Shown one piece after another: positions 11,161-23,524 of a DNA stretch of 64,000 nt (positions within the stretch are counted from its first letter, which is position 1; each line of letters begins with the position of its first letter). A program made the translations under genes and the position numbers. The DNA is taken from contig QEYB01000003.1 in assembly GCA_017562135.1 (NCBI GenBank), forward strand, positions 310,001-374,000, written 5' to 3'. Below the pieces are notes generated by a model. The model was not told where the DNA came from. It made no database searches and worked only from the letters and a program-made list of their open reading frames with translations. The stretch is from Dipylidium caninum (Eukaryota > Platyhelminthes > Cestoda > Cyclophyllidea > Dipylidiidae).

Positions 11161-14100
11161 ATGAAGGAATTCGTTATCCCAGTCGGACGGAATGATCTTC
11201 TGAGCTCTACGGCTTCCTCCTATTACGTTAATGAATTAGTTTCCGTCCGCAATTTGGCGTCTTCAGTTCAAGGTAATACACATCTGTCAGAATTACTTTG
11301 CTTTCGAACCTTTGATTAATGACACTTCTTTTGCAGATTGCCAGAAATTTCTTGTTCGCGAAGGTCATAGAGCCATTCTTAAGTATTTTGATGTTATATT
11401 CAGCGTTTTACAGTAAGTCAATTTTTCGATTACTTATTATTGTTGTATTTTCGGTTGTTTATGTCTGGGTGTATATTTTCAGTGAATGGAAGTCTGTAGA
11501 TGCTGGTACGAAGGAAGAAACCTGGCACATGGTCCTTAAAGGTACACCCTTTTATTTAAGTCTGTGACATTGTAATTATTTTTTCCCAACAGGATGCGAA
11601 ATTTCTGTTCGTGAACTGGTCGGCGTTATTAAATCCCTCGATTCCAACCCTCCTCCCAACAGAAATGATCTTCTAGAAAGGAGAAATGCGCTTAAAATGC
11701 ATGCATACCTCTTGTGTCAACTCATAGAAATATTCGAAAACGATTGTACCACTGAAACGACCACATCTAATATCAACAAGGTTCTATTACGTTTTCAGTT
11801 CCGCCTATTTTTCCGGTCATGCATGCGCCTTTGATGAACGTAGATTTTACGTTGACTGGTTATTGAGAAGTAACCTCCAAATTTCTATCCGTTTTACATT
11901 CTTTTTGCAGTCAACAATTCCCTGCAATAGGTTTGGTAGCCTTGTTACTTAATCGATCGGCACTCAACTGTTTTTTTTCTTGCCCTTGTTTCCGAAATTA
12001 ATCTCCGTGGTTGGCTTGTCACACTTAATACAGGTTGGCCGTGGGCGCAATAAGGCTTGGAGTTCGGCTGGAAATGCCCGTCGACACGGAATCGACGTTT
12101 CCCTTGATTGGACGAATGAATGTTCAAATGCAATTATAGTGCTTGATCAACTGTGCAAATTGGACATCAAGCAATTTTGGGAACCCCCTATAGTTGAGGA
12201 CGATTTTGTCAAGTATGGTTTTTGTGCTATTTTACGGTAATGGCTATTAGAAATTTTTATAATAAGGAAGTTTGTGCTCAAGTCTAGTCTATTTTTGGAT
12301 TAGCTTTCAGCTTATGCCTTAGTATTTGTAGAAAACTATTAAACTTACTGCCGCGAAGGCAAATCGCACCTCTTAACACTAAATTTTTAGCCTTTTGGCG
12401 AATAGTTGCTACAAATTATTGGAGAATAAGTCTTTAGCAGCCAGTGGAGTGGTGAGGACGGCCATCACAAACCTTTTGTGTACCTTGATTCAACGCTACA
12501 AACACGGAATCGCCTGCTGTCTGAAATTAGCCCAGATGCTTCAATGCTTTACACATACGGCTAATGCTTTCTCCATGATAGTGAACAGCTTCATGGCAGA
12601 CGAAAATATGGTGCCATTCGTTAAAGAACTCTTAAACGTACGTGCTCCTTCATTCATGCTCATACGTCCCTAAACACTTTCTTAACGATGGTAGTTTCAT
12701 CTTTCCTGTTTTTTTGTTATAGGAAATTTGCAGTTACAACGGAGAGGACCTTGAACGTGATTCCACGGGAACTCATAATTTATGCTCTTTCCTTGAGTTA
12801 GTGTCGTCAATGCATCCTTCACTTGCGATCTCCATCCTCCCGTTAATCCGTGCTCGGCTCTCTGAGGATCCCTATCAGATGCGTAACTGTGCTCTCAATG
12901 TAATAGGGGAGGTTTTACGCAATCTAGACGCTAGCAACACTGCGGTTGAACGGAAGGACAAGATTCAACGGGAGCGCCTCATGGACGTACTCCAGGTATG
13001 TTCGTTTCTTCCACATATATTCCAAATTCTAACCTGGATTTGAAAATATACGTGACTCCTACTTTTGTGGTTTTAAGCCCGGCCTCGTAAAAGTATCTGA
13101 AAATGACTAGTTGAATATACCAGACCCTGCAACAGATAGTTTATTCATAATTTTACATACAACTACTCTTCTTATTTTATGTACTTTGCTTCATATCAAC
13201 GCAACTAGTTATTTACCATTGGGATGGCGGACTGACTGGCGTGGCAGTAAATATACTATTTCCCTCCAGTAGATTTTTTTGTTTTGATCTTATACCTATG
13301 GCTGGCCATGATTATCTCCCATTCCTTAATACTTGGTGTTTTTAGGAGCATATCCATGATGTTAATGGATTCGTACGTGCCCGAGCTCTTCAAATTTGGT
13401 GCACCATCGCTTCTGTCGGAGTATGTTGATCCTATACTCATTGCTTACTGAGAAGTTTACTCTCATTTTTGAATGCTCACAATTTCCTGTGTAGGGTCTA
13501 CCAATCAGACGTCAAACCCAGTTGGCCGGTTTGCTTGTTGGTCCAGAAGGTGCTGTTTACGATGTGTCCAGTTTGGCCCGAAAATATGCAATCCGTCTCC
13601 TGACAACAATCATCACTCAAAGTCCAGCCTCTAAGGTCAGCTATTATCCGATGCCTTTTAATCGGTTATAATATCTGATAGTTGGGATTTGTCTGAATGC
13701 AGTAAAAGAATTTGAACTTGATGTAACAACCTTACCACGAATCATCGGTATTGTTTGCTGTATTTATCTAGCTTAGTACAGAAGATTTGACTAATGTATT
13801 CAATAGGGAGCAGACAAGGCTACAACTATTAGAAGAAAAACTTGGTATGGTCCTCCTTTTCTGAAAATTGTATACATCTGAGATGATGATCGATTGCGGA
13901 TGCCATGCTTTCACATTTATGTTGTATTAATTCAGAGGAAACTGTCGTAATGCCGTTAGTTCCCAAAGGGCTTCATTCAGGATTAGAATTTGATTGTGAT
14001 GTGAAGGAGGAGGAGGAAAATGAGAGAGAAGAGGTTACTGAAAATCAAGGATGTGAGAAGAGGAAAAACGAAGAAACATTGACTGCCAAGGCAGAAGATG

Positions 14101-17100
14101 TGGCAGCCGAGCAAGGTATGTCGGAAGCAGAGGCTGTTCTCGAGGCGGTAATACATTCAACGGGGTCGGTAACTCCAGAAGGACAGTTAAACACTATTCC
14201 TTGCCGACCATTCCCAACCTCCACAGAAATGGATTTCGAGGCGCGGAGAACGGAGTTGATACGGCAACGCGCTTGTGTGGCCTACTTGCGCGAGATGAGG
14301 AGCTTTGCCGAGTGTGTTACCGTGGGCATCGAGGATATGTGTAATCTTCTTCATTCCAAGACGATAACTGATGTTCTGGAAGCTATTGAATTCTTTTTGA
14401 TTGCCAAACAAGCTGGTGTGAGAAATCTCGATCCTGCACTCCACCATATGATGGCTCTAATATGGTCTCACGAAGAGCAAATCAAGAAGGCTGTTCTTGA
14501 TGCCTCACGGTCAGTGTTTTTGTCTCTAACCTGCAAGTTTACTGTTTTTTAGTATTTTGCTGTAGAATTGCTCCTTCATCTATCATTTGGTTTCTGATGT
14601 CTGTTACTTTTCTTACAGCTTTTAGCTGATCGGCACGGCAATTGATTACTTTAGATGTAAAGTTTGATTATTTCATCCTTTCTGTTGTCCTCACCTTAAT
14701 TCTCTTAGATGCCATTTACCAAGATACGAGTTTTTACCTTACAGTCGGCTTTACTTCCAACCGGACATAGTGGAAGATTCCTTCACGGCCGAGGGTCGTT
14801 TGTCCTCAGCAGCTCTGGTAGGGGTAATTTCTACACTCGTACGCCTCGTTTCTGATTCAACAATGGGCGATTTCGTTAGTTTGGAGCGTATCCTACGGGA
14901 ACTCCTTCATTTAGGCCATGTGGACGAAATCTCAAGCTAGAGCTTTGGACTCGTTTTACAAAGCTCGCCGGTACTATAAACGATGCTGTTCCTTTTGAGC
15001 ATCGCCAGGAACTAAAAGCCCTTCTTATTCTCCTCAAAATGACCTCTTCGTAAGCCCATTCCGCCTAATCAATGTCATTATAAGCTAAGCCTTTGATTAA
15101 TCCCATGATTTTAAATGAATTCCTATCAATGCAAACATTTGAGGATACAGAGTCGCATAGTTCGTTCACGCATTCTGTCATTGCTGGGCGAAATCATTTA
15201 CTGCCGTATATGCGCTGACTTTTTTACCTGACTTTTTAGACCTAGCAGGAAAAATCTGGAATTGCGTCTGAGCACCCTTGTGAAGTACGGTCTTGGTGCC
15301 ACTATGGGATATACGAACGTTGACTTGGAATGTGCCATGTACGCGTGCATGGTTATCCAACAGATGATCCCAACTGATAAGGTGAAATTTGAACTTACTA
15401 ATAATTTGACTTGGGTTGGAGAATCATTTTTATTATTTTATGGCGTATGGTAGGTGGGAAAGCAAAAAAATCACCTCACTCCCTCAACGTTCACCAACTC
15501 CAAACCTTACGAGCCCCTTTAGACTACCAGCTACAGACCAGCTTTGCACTTCCTTGCGCAAGCTCCTCATCACAACGTTTACATCCTCCTCCCGCGTTCA
15601 TTGGATTCCATTGATGGAACAGGTAAGGACTGCGCCTGATGTTGTTTTCGCACTGAGGCGACTTAATTGTAGCCAAAATCGCTTAGTATAATACTAACTG
15701 TGATAAAATAAGTACCCGGACGTATATTGCATTGAGTGTATTAACCAAGACGACTAGGCATTTTACCTATTCCCTTCATTGGTATACTGGATGTGAGTGC
15801 GGTTTAAACTAACTCCTCCTGTTTCGACTAGTGCTTTTCATTTACTATGTTATGATTAGGCAGTGGCGACAATCTTCCAACTTATCGATACACCAAGTCT
15901 GGTTATGGCGGAGGTGATTCGTGAAATCGGGGAGCAGTTGTTCAAGGCGGTCACGAGGGCGCAGCCAAGGGATGGAGTGCGAGAGCTTTCACTTGCTAAC
16001 GAGAAAGAAGACAATCAAAAAGAGGATGAAGTCAAAATAGCCGATGCTTTCGTTGATCATTTATCTCAGGTCCTTCTTTGTTTTTTGGTTTGTTTGCAAT
16101 TTTTCGCTTATCGCCTTTTACATCTTTCTATCCTCCCTATTTTCAACTTAGAGGGGTATTAACCTGCCAAATATTAGTCATGATTGCCTTTCCCTGCCTC
16201 GTCATGCCAACAATACTTTACTTTGTGTCAATGAATTCTTGTTCGAGCTATTTAAACTCTCATAGCAACTCTGTTAGGGAATGCCTCTTTTTTGTGATGT
16301 GAGATGTCTACTTTTTTACTATTTGTCATAGGCGACTCCCTCTACTGTTCCGGTCATTCATTCTGACGAGGTTCATAGCTTTAACTGGACACGTGGCCCT
16401 TAAAATGCTCGTACATTTGGAATTCTCCATTCTTAATGAGCTTAAACGACGCGAGGCTATTCACGAGGAAAGTAAACAAGCAAAAAAACGTGTTCCAAAG
16501 TCCTCGAGATCCACGAGGCCGGTGAGTTCGCCTTTCTACTTGTACGCCCCCAGTAACCTCTAGGGCTTTGCACATTTTTGCATTAGAGCATTAATTCTGA
16601 TGTATCGAATGTCGCTGACACCACTGGTGCAACTCAGAAGAGCGATTTAAGTGGAGCTGTCGGCAACAACGCCTTGGAAGAGGAGACTGCCCTTATTGGC
16701 GCGGTGGCTGACGATGCGGAAGCGGACTATATACGGAATGTCCTCAACAGTGAAATTGTCATTGCACCGGATCACCTCCTATCTCGCCTCCTTCTTTGGT
16801 GGTGCACGTTTGTTCACATCCGAGTAGGTACGCCGATCCTGACCTACAGGTGTGTTTTCTTTTCGTTACTTGAAGTTTGCAATAAACTTATCTCTTTGTT
16901 CTTCCTTTCGTATTTTGCGATGCTATTTGATTATGCTACTGCCTTAAGTGATTTTATTGTTGTTAACTACAGTAATTTTTATTGTTATTTTTATCGGGAA
17001 TCTGTTTCCTTTAATGCAATTTACCTGACGAACCTAGAACTTTAGTACCGCACCTTGTGAGTCGCCTCCTCGCCGTGAAGTTCTCAGGAGAGTAATATCA

Positions 17101-18875
17101 TTTTTATTAAAACAGTGCTGTGATCTATTTGACTTAAAATATCCCTTGCAATTGACTTCAACATCCTCTTACACGAGGATTCTCAAGAGGGAAATATGTT
17201 CTTTTCGTTTACCAAGGCTGCAGCGTCGCTGTCTCTGGTGAAGTTTATGCTAGTGAGCAATGTGGTATGCGAACAAAATCTCCAACTATTATTCACCTTG
17301 GCGGAACGCAGTCCTTCCGAAGTGGTTCGCGCCAACTTAATTGTAGGCCTTGGTGATCTGGCACGTCGTTTTCCCAATCTTATTGAACCTTGGACGCCTA
17401 ACCTCTACGCCCGTCTCAGGGACACGTCGTCCAAGGTTCGAATCAATGCGCTCAACACCATCAGCCATCTTATTCTTAATGACATGGTCAAGGTAGATTC
17501 TATACACCTTCCCCGCTATCAGTACTCACAAATATGCCCATTTAAATGCGGGTAATGTCTTAGGTTAAGGGTCAGATTAGCGAAATGACTGTATGTTTGG
17601 TGGATGAGAACAATCGCTTGAAGCGTCTCTCACGCCTCTTCTTCCGTGAACTTGCCCAGAAGGGCAACGCCCTCTACAATGTCATGCCAGACATCATCAG
17701 TCGCCTCAGTGATCCTGAAGTAGGTATCGATGAAGCCAAGTTCAGATTGATTGTCGAGTAAGTGATCTGTATTTCCTTTTTGTTCTCTTGGGGCTATTTA
17801 TTAGTTCAGTTTTTCTGGTAGCATCTTGCAGGTTCACACTAAGTTTCGTTTTCCTCTTATGACTAGTCCCTGAAGCAGGGCGATAAAATTATCTTGTCTT
17901 ACTGGTCGGCACGAACAACCGCATTTTTCTATCTCGAGTCGTATATCATGGATTGCTTCCTTTACCGTTATTGTCCCCTTTAGCTTCCTTTTCCCGTTGA
18001 TTGAGAAGGAGAGGCTCTGTGAAACTCTGGTGGAAAAGATTTGCTCTCGCTTCCGAGTGACACAGTAAGTCCCATTCACCGCTCGCTTCTTCCTCATTGG
18101 CCTCTTTGTTTATCCACAGTGTCTTATTTTTGTTATGACAGCACGGAACGTCAGTGGCGTGATCTGGCTTACTGCTTACGTGTGATGTCCTTCAATGAGC
18201 GCATGATGCGCATATTACAGGAGAATCTTCCTATCTTCGCCCAATATCTCTCCATCTCCGACGTTTATCAGTCATTTTCGGAAATTCTCGCCAATATTAG
18301 AAAGAACGCTAAAGCCGATGCCCTATCCAACTTGGAGGAATTTGAATCAAAAATCGAGGAGGTACCTGATCTTATTCTCACGCCTCTTGGCAATAACTCC
18401 TTCCCCAAATTTGATTTGCATCACATCCCATATATACTGTTGGTGGGTAACTTTCATGCTTCTGCCTGATTCTTACAAGACTGGTGTCTCTAATTTCGAT
18501 AATAATAAAACGCCTACCATCTGGTCACGGCTAATGAACGCAGTATTTTCCAAATTTTTTTGCATTCAAGCCATTACGTAACTGACAGCAACTACTTTGC
18601 AGTTTCACCGGAAGGGTATCGCTGACGAAGAGGCTCTGCGGCGCGCTGAAATAATGTCGAAAAAGGCGGCGAAGCGTCGCCGAACTGTGGTGTCAGACAC
18701 CCACAAGTCTGTTCGTCGTAACAAGCAGGTGAACGGAGGCGCGGAGACGGAGGAAGCGGAGATGATGACGCCCCGTCCCGGTCACCGGAAGGCCCGAGCT
18801 CTCGCCAACGCTGCCACCTCCAGATCCCGACTAGTATTCAGTTCGGAGGAAGAGGAGGCGGAAGACGAAGATTAA
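11161..18875 (+). CDS. NCAPD2: Condensin complex subunit 1 (CAP-D2), HEAT-repeat protein
   Basis: Non-SMC HEAT subunit of condensin I, which compacts mitotic chromosomes. 22 exons: 11161-11272, 11337-11412, 11483-11541, 11593-11780, 12034-12212, 12391-12637, 12723-12995, 13346-13420, 13495-13635, 13772-13844, 13936-14509, 14745-15049, 15240-15381, 15454-15622, 15860-16069, 16332-16521, 16587-16849, 17217-17492, 17564-17757, 17984-18064, 18142-18361, 18603-18875. About 1,440 residues; human is 1,401. N-terminal domain starts MKEFVIPV (human MYEFHLPL). Best conserved is the C-terminal HEAT block: FPNLIEPWTPNLYARLRD, DMVKVKGQISEM, PDIISRLSDPE, TERQWRDLAYC. The tail is basic (KKAAKRRR, likely nuclear signal) and ends with VFSSEEEE. 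Four exons need a one-base correction to hold frame (near 14935, 15463-15469, 16332, 16790); I read these as assembly indels, since conservation continues on both sides. Exon 21 could instead end at 18442, also in phase. Confidence 0.95.
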
Positions 18876-19560
18876 TTGGCCCACTCTTTCCTTTCGTACT
18901 GCCATCTTTGTGAATCGCAATTGCATTTATGTCTGTACATGCATTTGACAGTTATTGGTTGTTCCAAGTTTGCATTAAACTGAAAAATGTTCCCTTGAAT
19001 GACAATCAAGTTGCTCAATATACCTCCGTTCTCATATGACTATTGGGTGTCAAGCGTCTTCTTATCCTGACTCCGAAAATCTCGTGACTGGAAATCTATG
19101 CTTTGGCTATATTTTGCCCTATTTTCGTAGTCAATATTTTCACTCTCATTTTTGTGTTTAATTTTACGTGAGAAGTATCAAGTAACGTCGTAGTCTCTGT
19201 TTTTTGTTGTCTCGGTGGAGAGCTTGTTGATGGACTTGCTTACTATGATGGCATGTAGAAGGTGGACGGTAAATGTTTTTCTATTCTGAAGAGAAGTATC
19301 GCCAAGGAATTTGTGGATCATATAAAAAGACTTCATTTTATGGCAGAAGGACTTGGACCTAAGAGGCCAATTTGTGATGTTTGTATTCTCATGATGGTCG
19401 CAGCCTACCGATTTCTCAAATGAACATGTTGCGAAAAGAACCTCAACCCTTTCCACCGTTAGTTAGTCCTCCGAATTCCATTTCTATTCTAAAAATTAAC
19501 ACGAGCTAGGCTGCCCCATAAGAGCCTAGTGAGACTTCGGCTTTCGAAGGCAGGCCAGTC
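18876..19560. other. 3' flank of NCAPD2
   Basis: AT-rich DNA after the NCAPD2 stop. It contains an ATTAAA at 18974-18979 and a short + strand reading frame (19172-19423, interrupted by one TAG at 19256) that I cannot assign to any family. No gene is supported. The G+C-rich DNA that fills the rest of the window begins near the end of this stretch. Confidence 0.5.
18974..18979 (+). promoter_or_regulatory. Possible NCAPD2 polyadenylation signal (ATTAAA)
   Basis: ATTAAA about 100 bases after the NCAPD2 stop on the coding strand, a plausible poly(A) signal. Single-hexamer evidence only. Confidence 0.4.
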
Positions 19561-20284
19561 ACGTGACAAGCGCACCATCGCTCCCGTCGCTGAGTCCCCC
19601 TGTCACGGGGTCCCGTCACGGACCGACGGGTTGGCGGTCCCGCCTCTCGATAAAGCTGAGCATGGGCCCTGGGGAGCGCGTTTGTCTTGACGCTTCAAGA
19701 CGCTACACTCGAATTCGACAACATATATCATCTTGGCTTTGCTAATCTGTTCAACAAAGTGTTTATTTACCCCAATTCAGTAAATACTTGATCCTAATCA
19801 GTTGACATTTTTATGTGTCGGTCCTCACGTACCAAAGCGGTCTGATTTCACGAAGGTGTGCAGAATTGTTTGCTCCGTTAGACGCTTTTGTGGACAAGTC
19901 TTTTGATTCGCTGCTGAAGTGTCTACCGGTAATTCCGTCTACCAGGTAAGGATAATATGTTACCAAATCCACCTTATCAGTGCTTTTCTCCACCTGCGTT
20001 TCGTTATCTTGATTCAAGTGTTCACCTTAACTTCTACTTTCGGGGAAGGTACGTACTTTTCAACCACTTGTTTTTCACACTAACACTATTCAATAATTTC
20101 CAAGTTGCAAGTTTTGTAGTCTATAGCCTCGTTGAACTCGAGCAATAGTACCAAAGGGAGGATATGGTGGACCTCCTAATAATTAAGTGTCAACGAGTGA
20201 TGCTTATGCGATGTTTCCTCCTTTTTTAAAACTTATCGCTCCTGGAGCACGTGCTAGATGGCTGTCTGCAGTGTTATTAGTTGG

Positions 20285-20295
20285 CCCCCCCCCCC
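20285..20295 (+). repeat. C11 homopolymer
   Basis: Eleven consecutive C residues in non-coding DNA. Length is likely to be uncertain in any read set. Confidence 0.9.
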
Positions 20296-23200
20296 GCAAA
20301 ATGCGGGCTACGTCCTTGGGAAGTTGGGCCCAGTGGGCACTCCTCCCTGTGCTAACTGAACGTGCTTTGATTTGAGCACTGGATTTAGTGCTGTTGAGAC
20401 GGGTTCCGCCTGTCTGTCTTTAAGCCGTCCGGTGCGAGCTCGTCTGTCCAGAAGTCGGAGCTGGGGAGCGTCGGGTGGGCAATGCGCGCCTACGCAAGAG
20501 CCTGGCGTCACCAGGCCGGGGAGGCTGCCACGCTCCACCCGCCTCTTCACCTCAGCGACAATAGCAGTGGACATGGGTCCGTGGGACATTTCTCGCAGGT
20601 GAGGCGCTATCCTCTAAATAAAGTGAAGTCGATGTTGCAGCCACAGTTCTGCACAAGTTGTAATGGTTTTTCGTCTTTTCCACCACAGATGCCGAATAAT
20701 ATAACATTGCCCCTTGGTATTAGAAATTGTAGGGCGTGTGAGTTAACAGCACGGCATCATTTTCAACCGAATCCGACTTCACTAAATATGTCCACGAAGG
20801 CCAATCTGCTCTGATCGTCAAACAAATTCGTCCTAACAGCCACTACTTCACCCACTCGTTCATCCACTGTCTGAAGGAATTGTACCTCATCATTTTCGCC
20901 GTATTAATCCATTTGGAACGGTGGTCTCAGATGAAATGGAACATAAACCTAATTAGTCATCATATTTAGAACATTGAGAGTCTATTTTGGCGTGAAAAGA
21001 GCGTGCCCCTCCGTAGGCAGGACGTGGCGCCGTTGTGGACGATGCTACGAGGGGCGGATGGGTCCCCACACCAATTCTACTTTGGGTACATCACAGTGTG
21101 GTGAACTTGAGTTCCATGAAACTTTTCCTCCTAATGTACACTTCTGTCGCCCCCACGCAGCCCTCTCTTCTTGGCTGTGCCCTGCTCCGTCACTCGCGCG
21201 AAAAGATGAGCCTTCGCTTTTGATAGTAACGTGAAGGTGATGGGGTGCTGAAGAGCCGAAAAGAAGTAAACACGCGGAGAGGCGTGCGGCTGTGTGCCAA
21301 CCCGAAAGGAGGCCCCTTCCCCCTCACCTCCGAAAGACCACACCAGCCTTGCTATTTCTGCACCGCAGTGATGGTGCAACTGAGCTGTCAGCATAAAGTA
21401 CGTCACGAAGTCATGATGGTGGTTAACACCGACTTGTTCTCTTGAAAAGTTAAAAGAACGAACAACGTGGAAAAGTCGTAAGGAGGCCACAGCTAATGAA
21501 ACCGGGCTTGGAGCATTTAACCCTCTCAGATGGGTTATTCGCAGAAGATGCCAAAACGCGCTAACAATTTGGTGACTTACGACTTCACCAGGATCGGCGC
21601 AGAGGCTGATGGCCACGCAGAGCAGTGCCCCACCTCTCAATTCATGGGAGGTGGAAATCCGTTGGTTTTTTGCATTTGCACAATAGTTGGCAAGTTGGTA
21701 TCTGGAACAGCGACCTGAGAAATGTTTGCGAACATGCATCCCAGCTCGTATGAACAGACACACACATCTTCCATTAGGACTGAGGGCCTGGAGTATTGCG
21801 TCTCTCACGGATGGCGGGTTCCAACTGCGAATGAGGCGTTGGATAGCACTTTCCCATTTATGCGTATGGGCTTGGCCGCCCCACTTGGGCAGAACCGTTC
21901 ACACCTCATTTTCGCGCCTCAGCCAACTTCTTCTCACCCAACCGCGGTAATTTCAGTCATTTTGAATTGGATAAACGGATGAGTGATAAGCTTCTCAAGG
22001 TTAGCGTCTTATTCCCCCGCATCGGTGGTGCGGAGACAACCAAGCCCCGCTTCCGGCCTTCTCCGCCGTCGGCCTCCTTGACGCTGTCCACTCTCGCCTT
22101 GACGCTGTTTCCTTCAACGCCTTTGTCACCGGTCTTATGCCTCGAGCTTTTCCCAGTGAGTCCCCAGACCAAGCGGGCAGGAGGCGCCTTGCGTGACTGA
22201 ACTCCCAGGGAACTGTGGAAGGGCCCCTTGGTGTGTAAATCGCTTTATTCTTACCCGAGATATTTATTTAGCCTTTGTGTCAAATATCTACTTCGTTTGG
22301 TCCACTTTGCATCCACTTCACTTCGGGCGTCGGAAGTGCTACAGCCGGGGAGTAGCGGGCCGAGAAATAATCTGGCTGTCGTGGGGGAAAAATAATTCAA
22401 CTGTGTTTGACGAAGCCGACGCAAATAATCTTTTCTTTGAGTTGCTATGACAAAGTCAGCTTCCTGCAGTTGACTCTTTATCTCAGCGGGTTCTAATGAA
22501 GAACGCTCCCATTGCAGCGGACTCTGCCTCCATTAATACACCTCGTGCATTATTTGTGATCCACTTTAACGAAGCCCACGTCCAGCTTGTTCACCTTAAA
22601 AATACTCCGTCGCTTGTAATCCAGAAGATAATGACTCTCCTCCAATGAGCACAGATTGGCGGATAGGCCAGAGGAAGCCAGCTAAAATGCTATAGCATGG
22701 AAGTTCTTCGGTCATCGCGCCCTCCTTCTTCGGGTGTTTTTGCAGAGGCTTCTGTCCACTCATCGCCCGAGGCCCTCTTGTGCCGACTCGGCCTTGATGG
22801 GCGACGCGGTAGACCGGAGACACTGCGCGAATTCAACATCTGAATTTTTTGTCTTAAAACGTTCTGTCTGCTCTCTCGTCTGCCTTCCAGCGTTCACCTT
22901 TTTTCAATCCCACTTGTCCTGCAACGAATACTCTGAGCCCTTAGAGGATGTGAACTGCAGTAGTCGTGTTTTGACAACCTCATGAGTCACGGAGAACGCG
23001 GTACACAAATAAGGACTTTCGCCGTTTCCCAAATTACTCCTTTTAGGCAAATATAGTGCTCTTCATCACTTCAGTGAAGACTTTTTTATCCTGGCTCCTG
23101 ATTAATGTACATGAAATTTGCCGAGGGTAATAATTTGGCATCGTCGCGCTGGAGGGCGATGCCGGGTTCTGCGGCAACCAGAGCATCGCCGTGCGGCCGG

Positions 23201-23486
23201 AGAACGGGTGCGGGTGCGGTTCGCTGGGGAGAGTCGACCCGCATGCAACTTGCCCACGAGTGGGTTCCAATTTAACCTCTCGCCGCTGAAAAACATACAC
23301 AAGGCCTTCATGGGGCTCCAACAATAAGAAGTTAAATGTGGATGAGTCTTGTGCATTTTCGGAGTGTATTTCAAAATGTAGTATTAACTTTTTATATGGC
23401 AAGTGTCATTACCAACGCTAAACCCTTACCGAACAGTGTCGCCGAACGATTTCGCTTTGCTTCCACCCATGCACATGCACACTTAA

Positions 23487-23524
23487 AGACACACCCACAA
23501 ACACACACACAGAGGCATACACAC
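23487..23524 (+). repeat. Imperfect CA-rich microsatellite
   Basis: Interrupted (CA)n tract with ACACCC and GAGG interruptions, in non-coding DNA. Confidence 0.8.

Noticed and set aside
16070..16155. Extension of NCAPD2 exon 15 to a donor at 16156, which would fix the phase of exon 16
   Set aside because: The added segment is T-rich and hydrophobic like an intron, and the donor at 16070 is in better protein context; a one-base indel at the exon 16 edge is simpler.
21131..21808. 225-codon minus-strand open frame in the gene-poor region
   Set aside because: No recognisable domain, motif, splice context or composition bias; frames of this length occur by chance in G+C-rich DNA.
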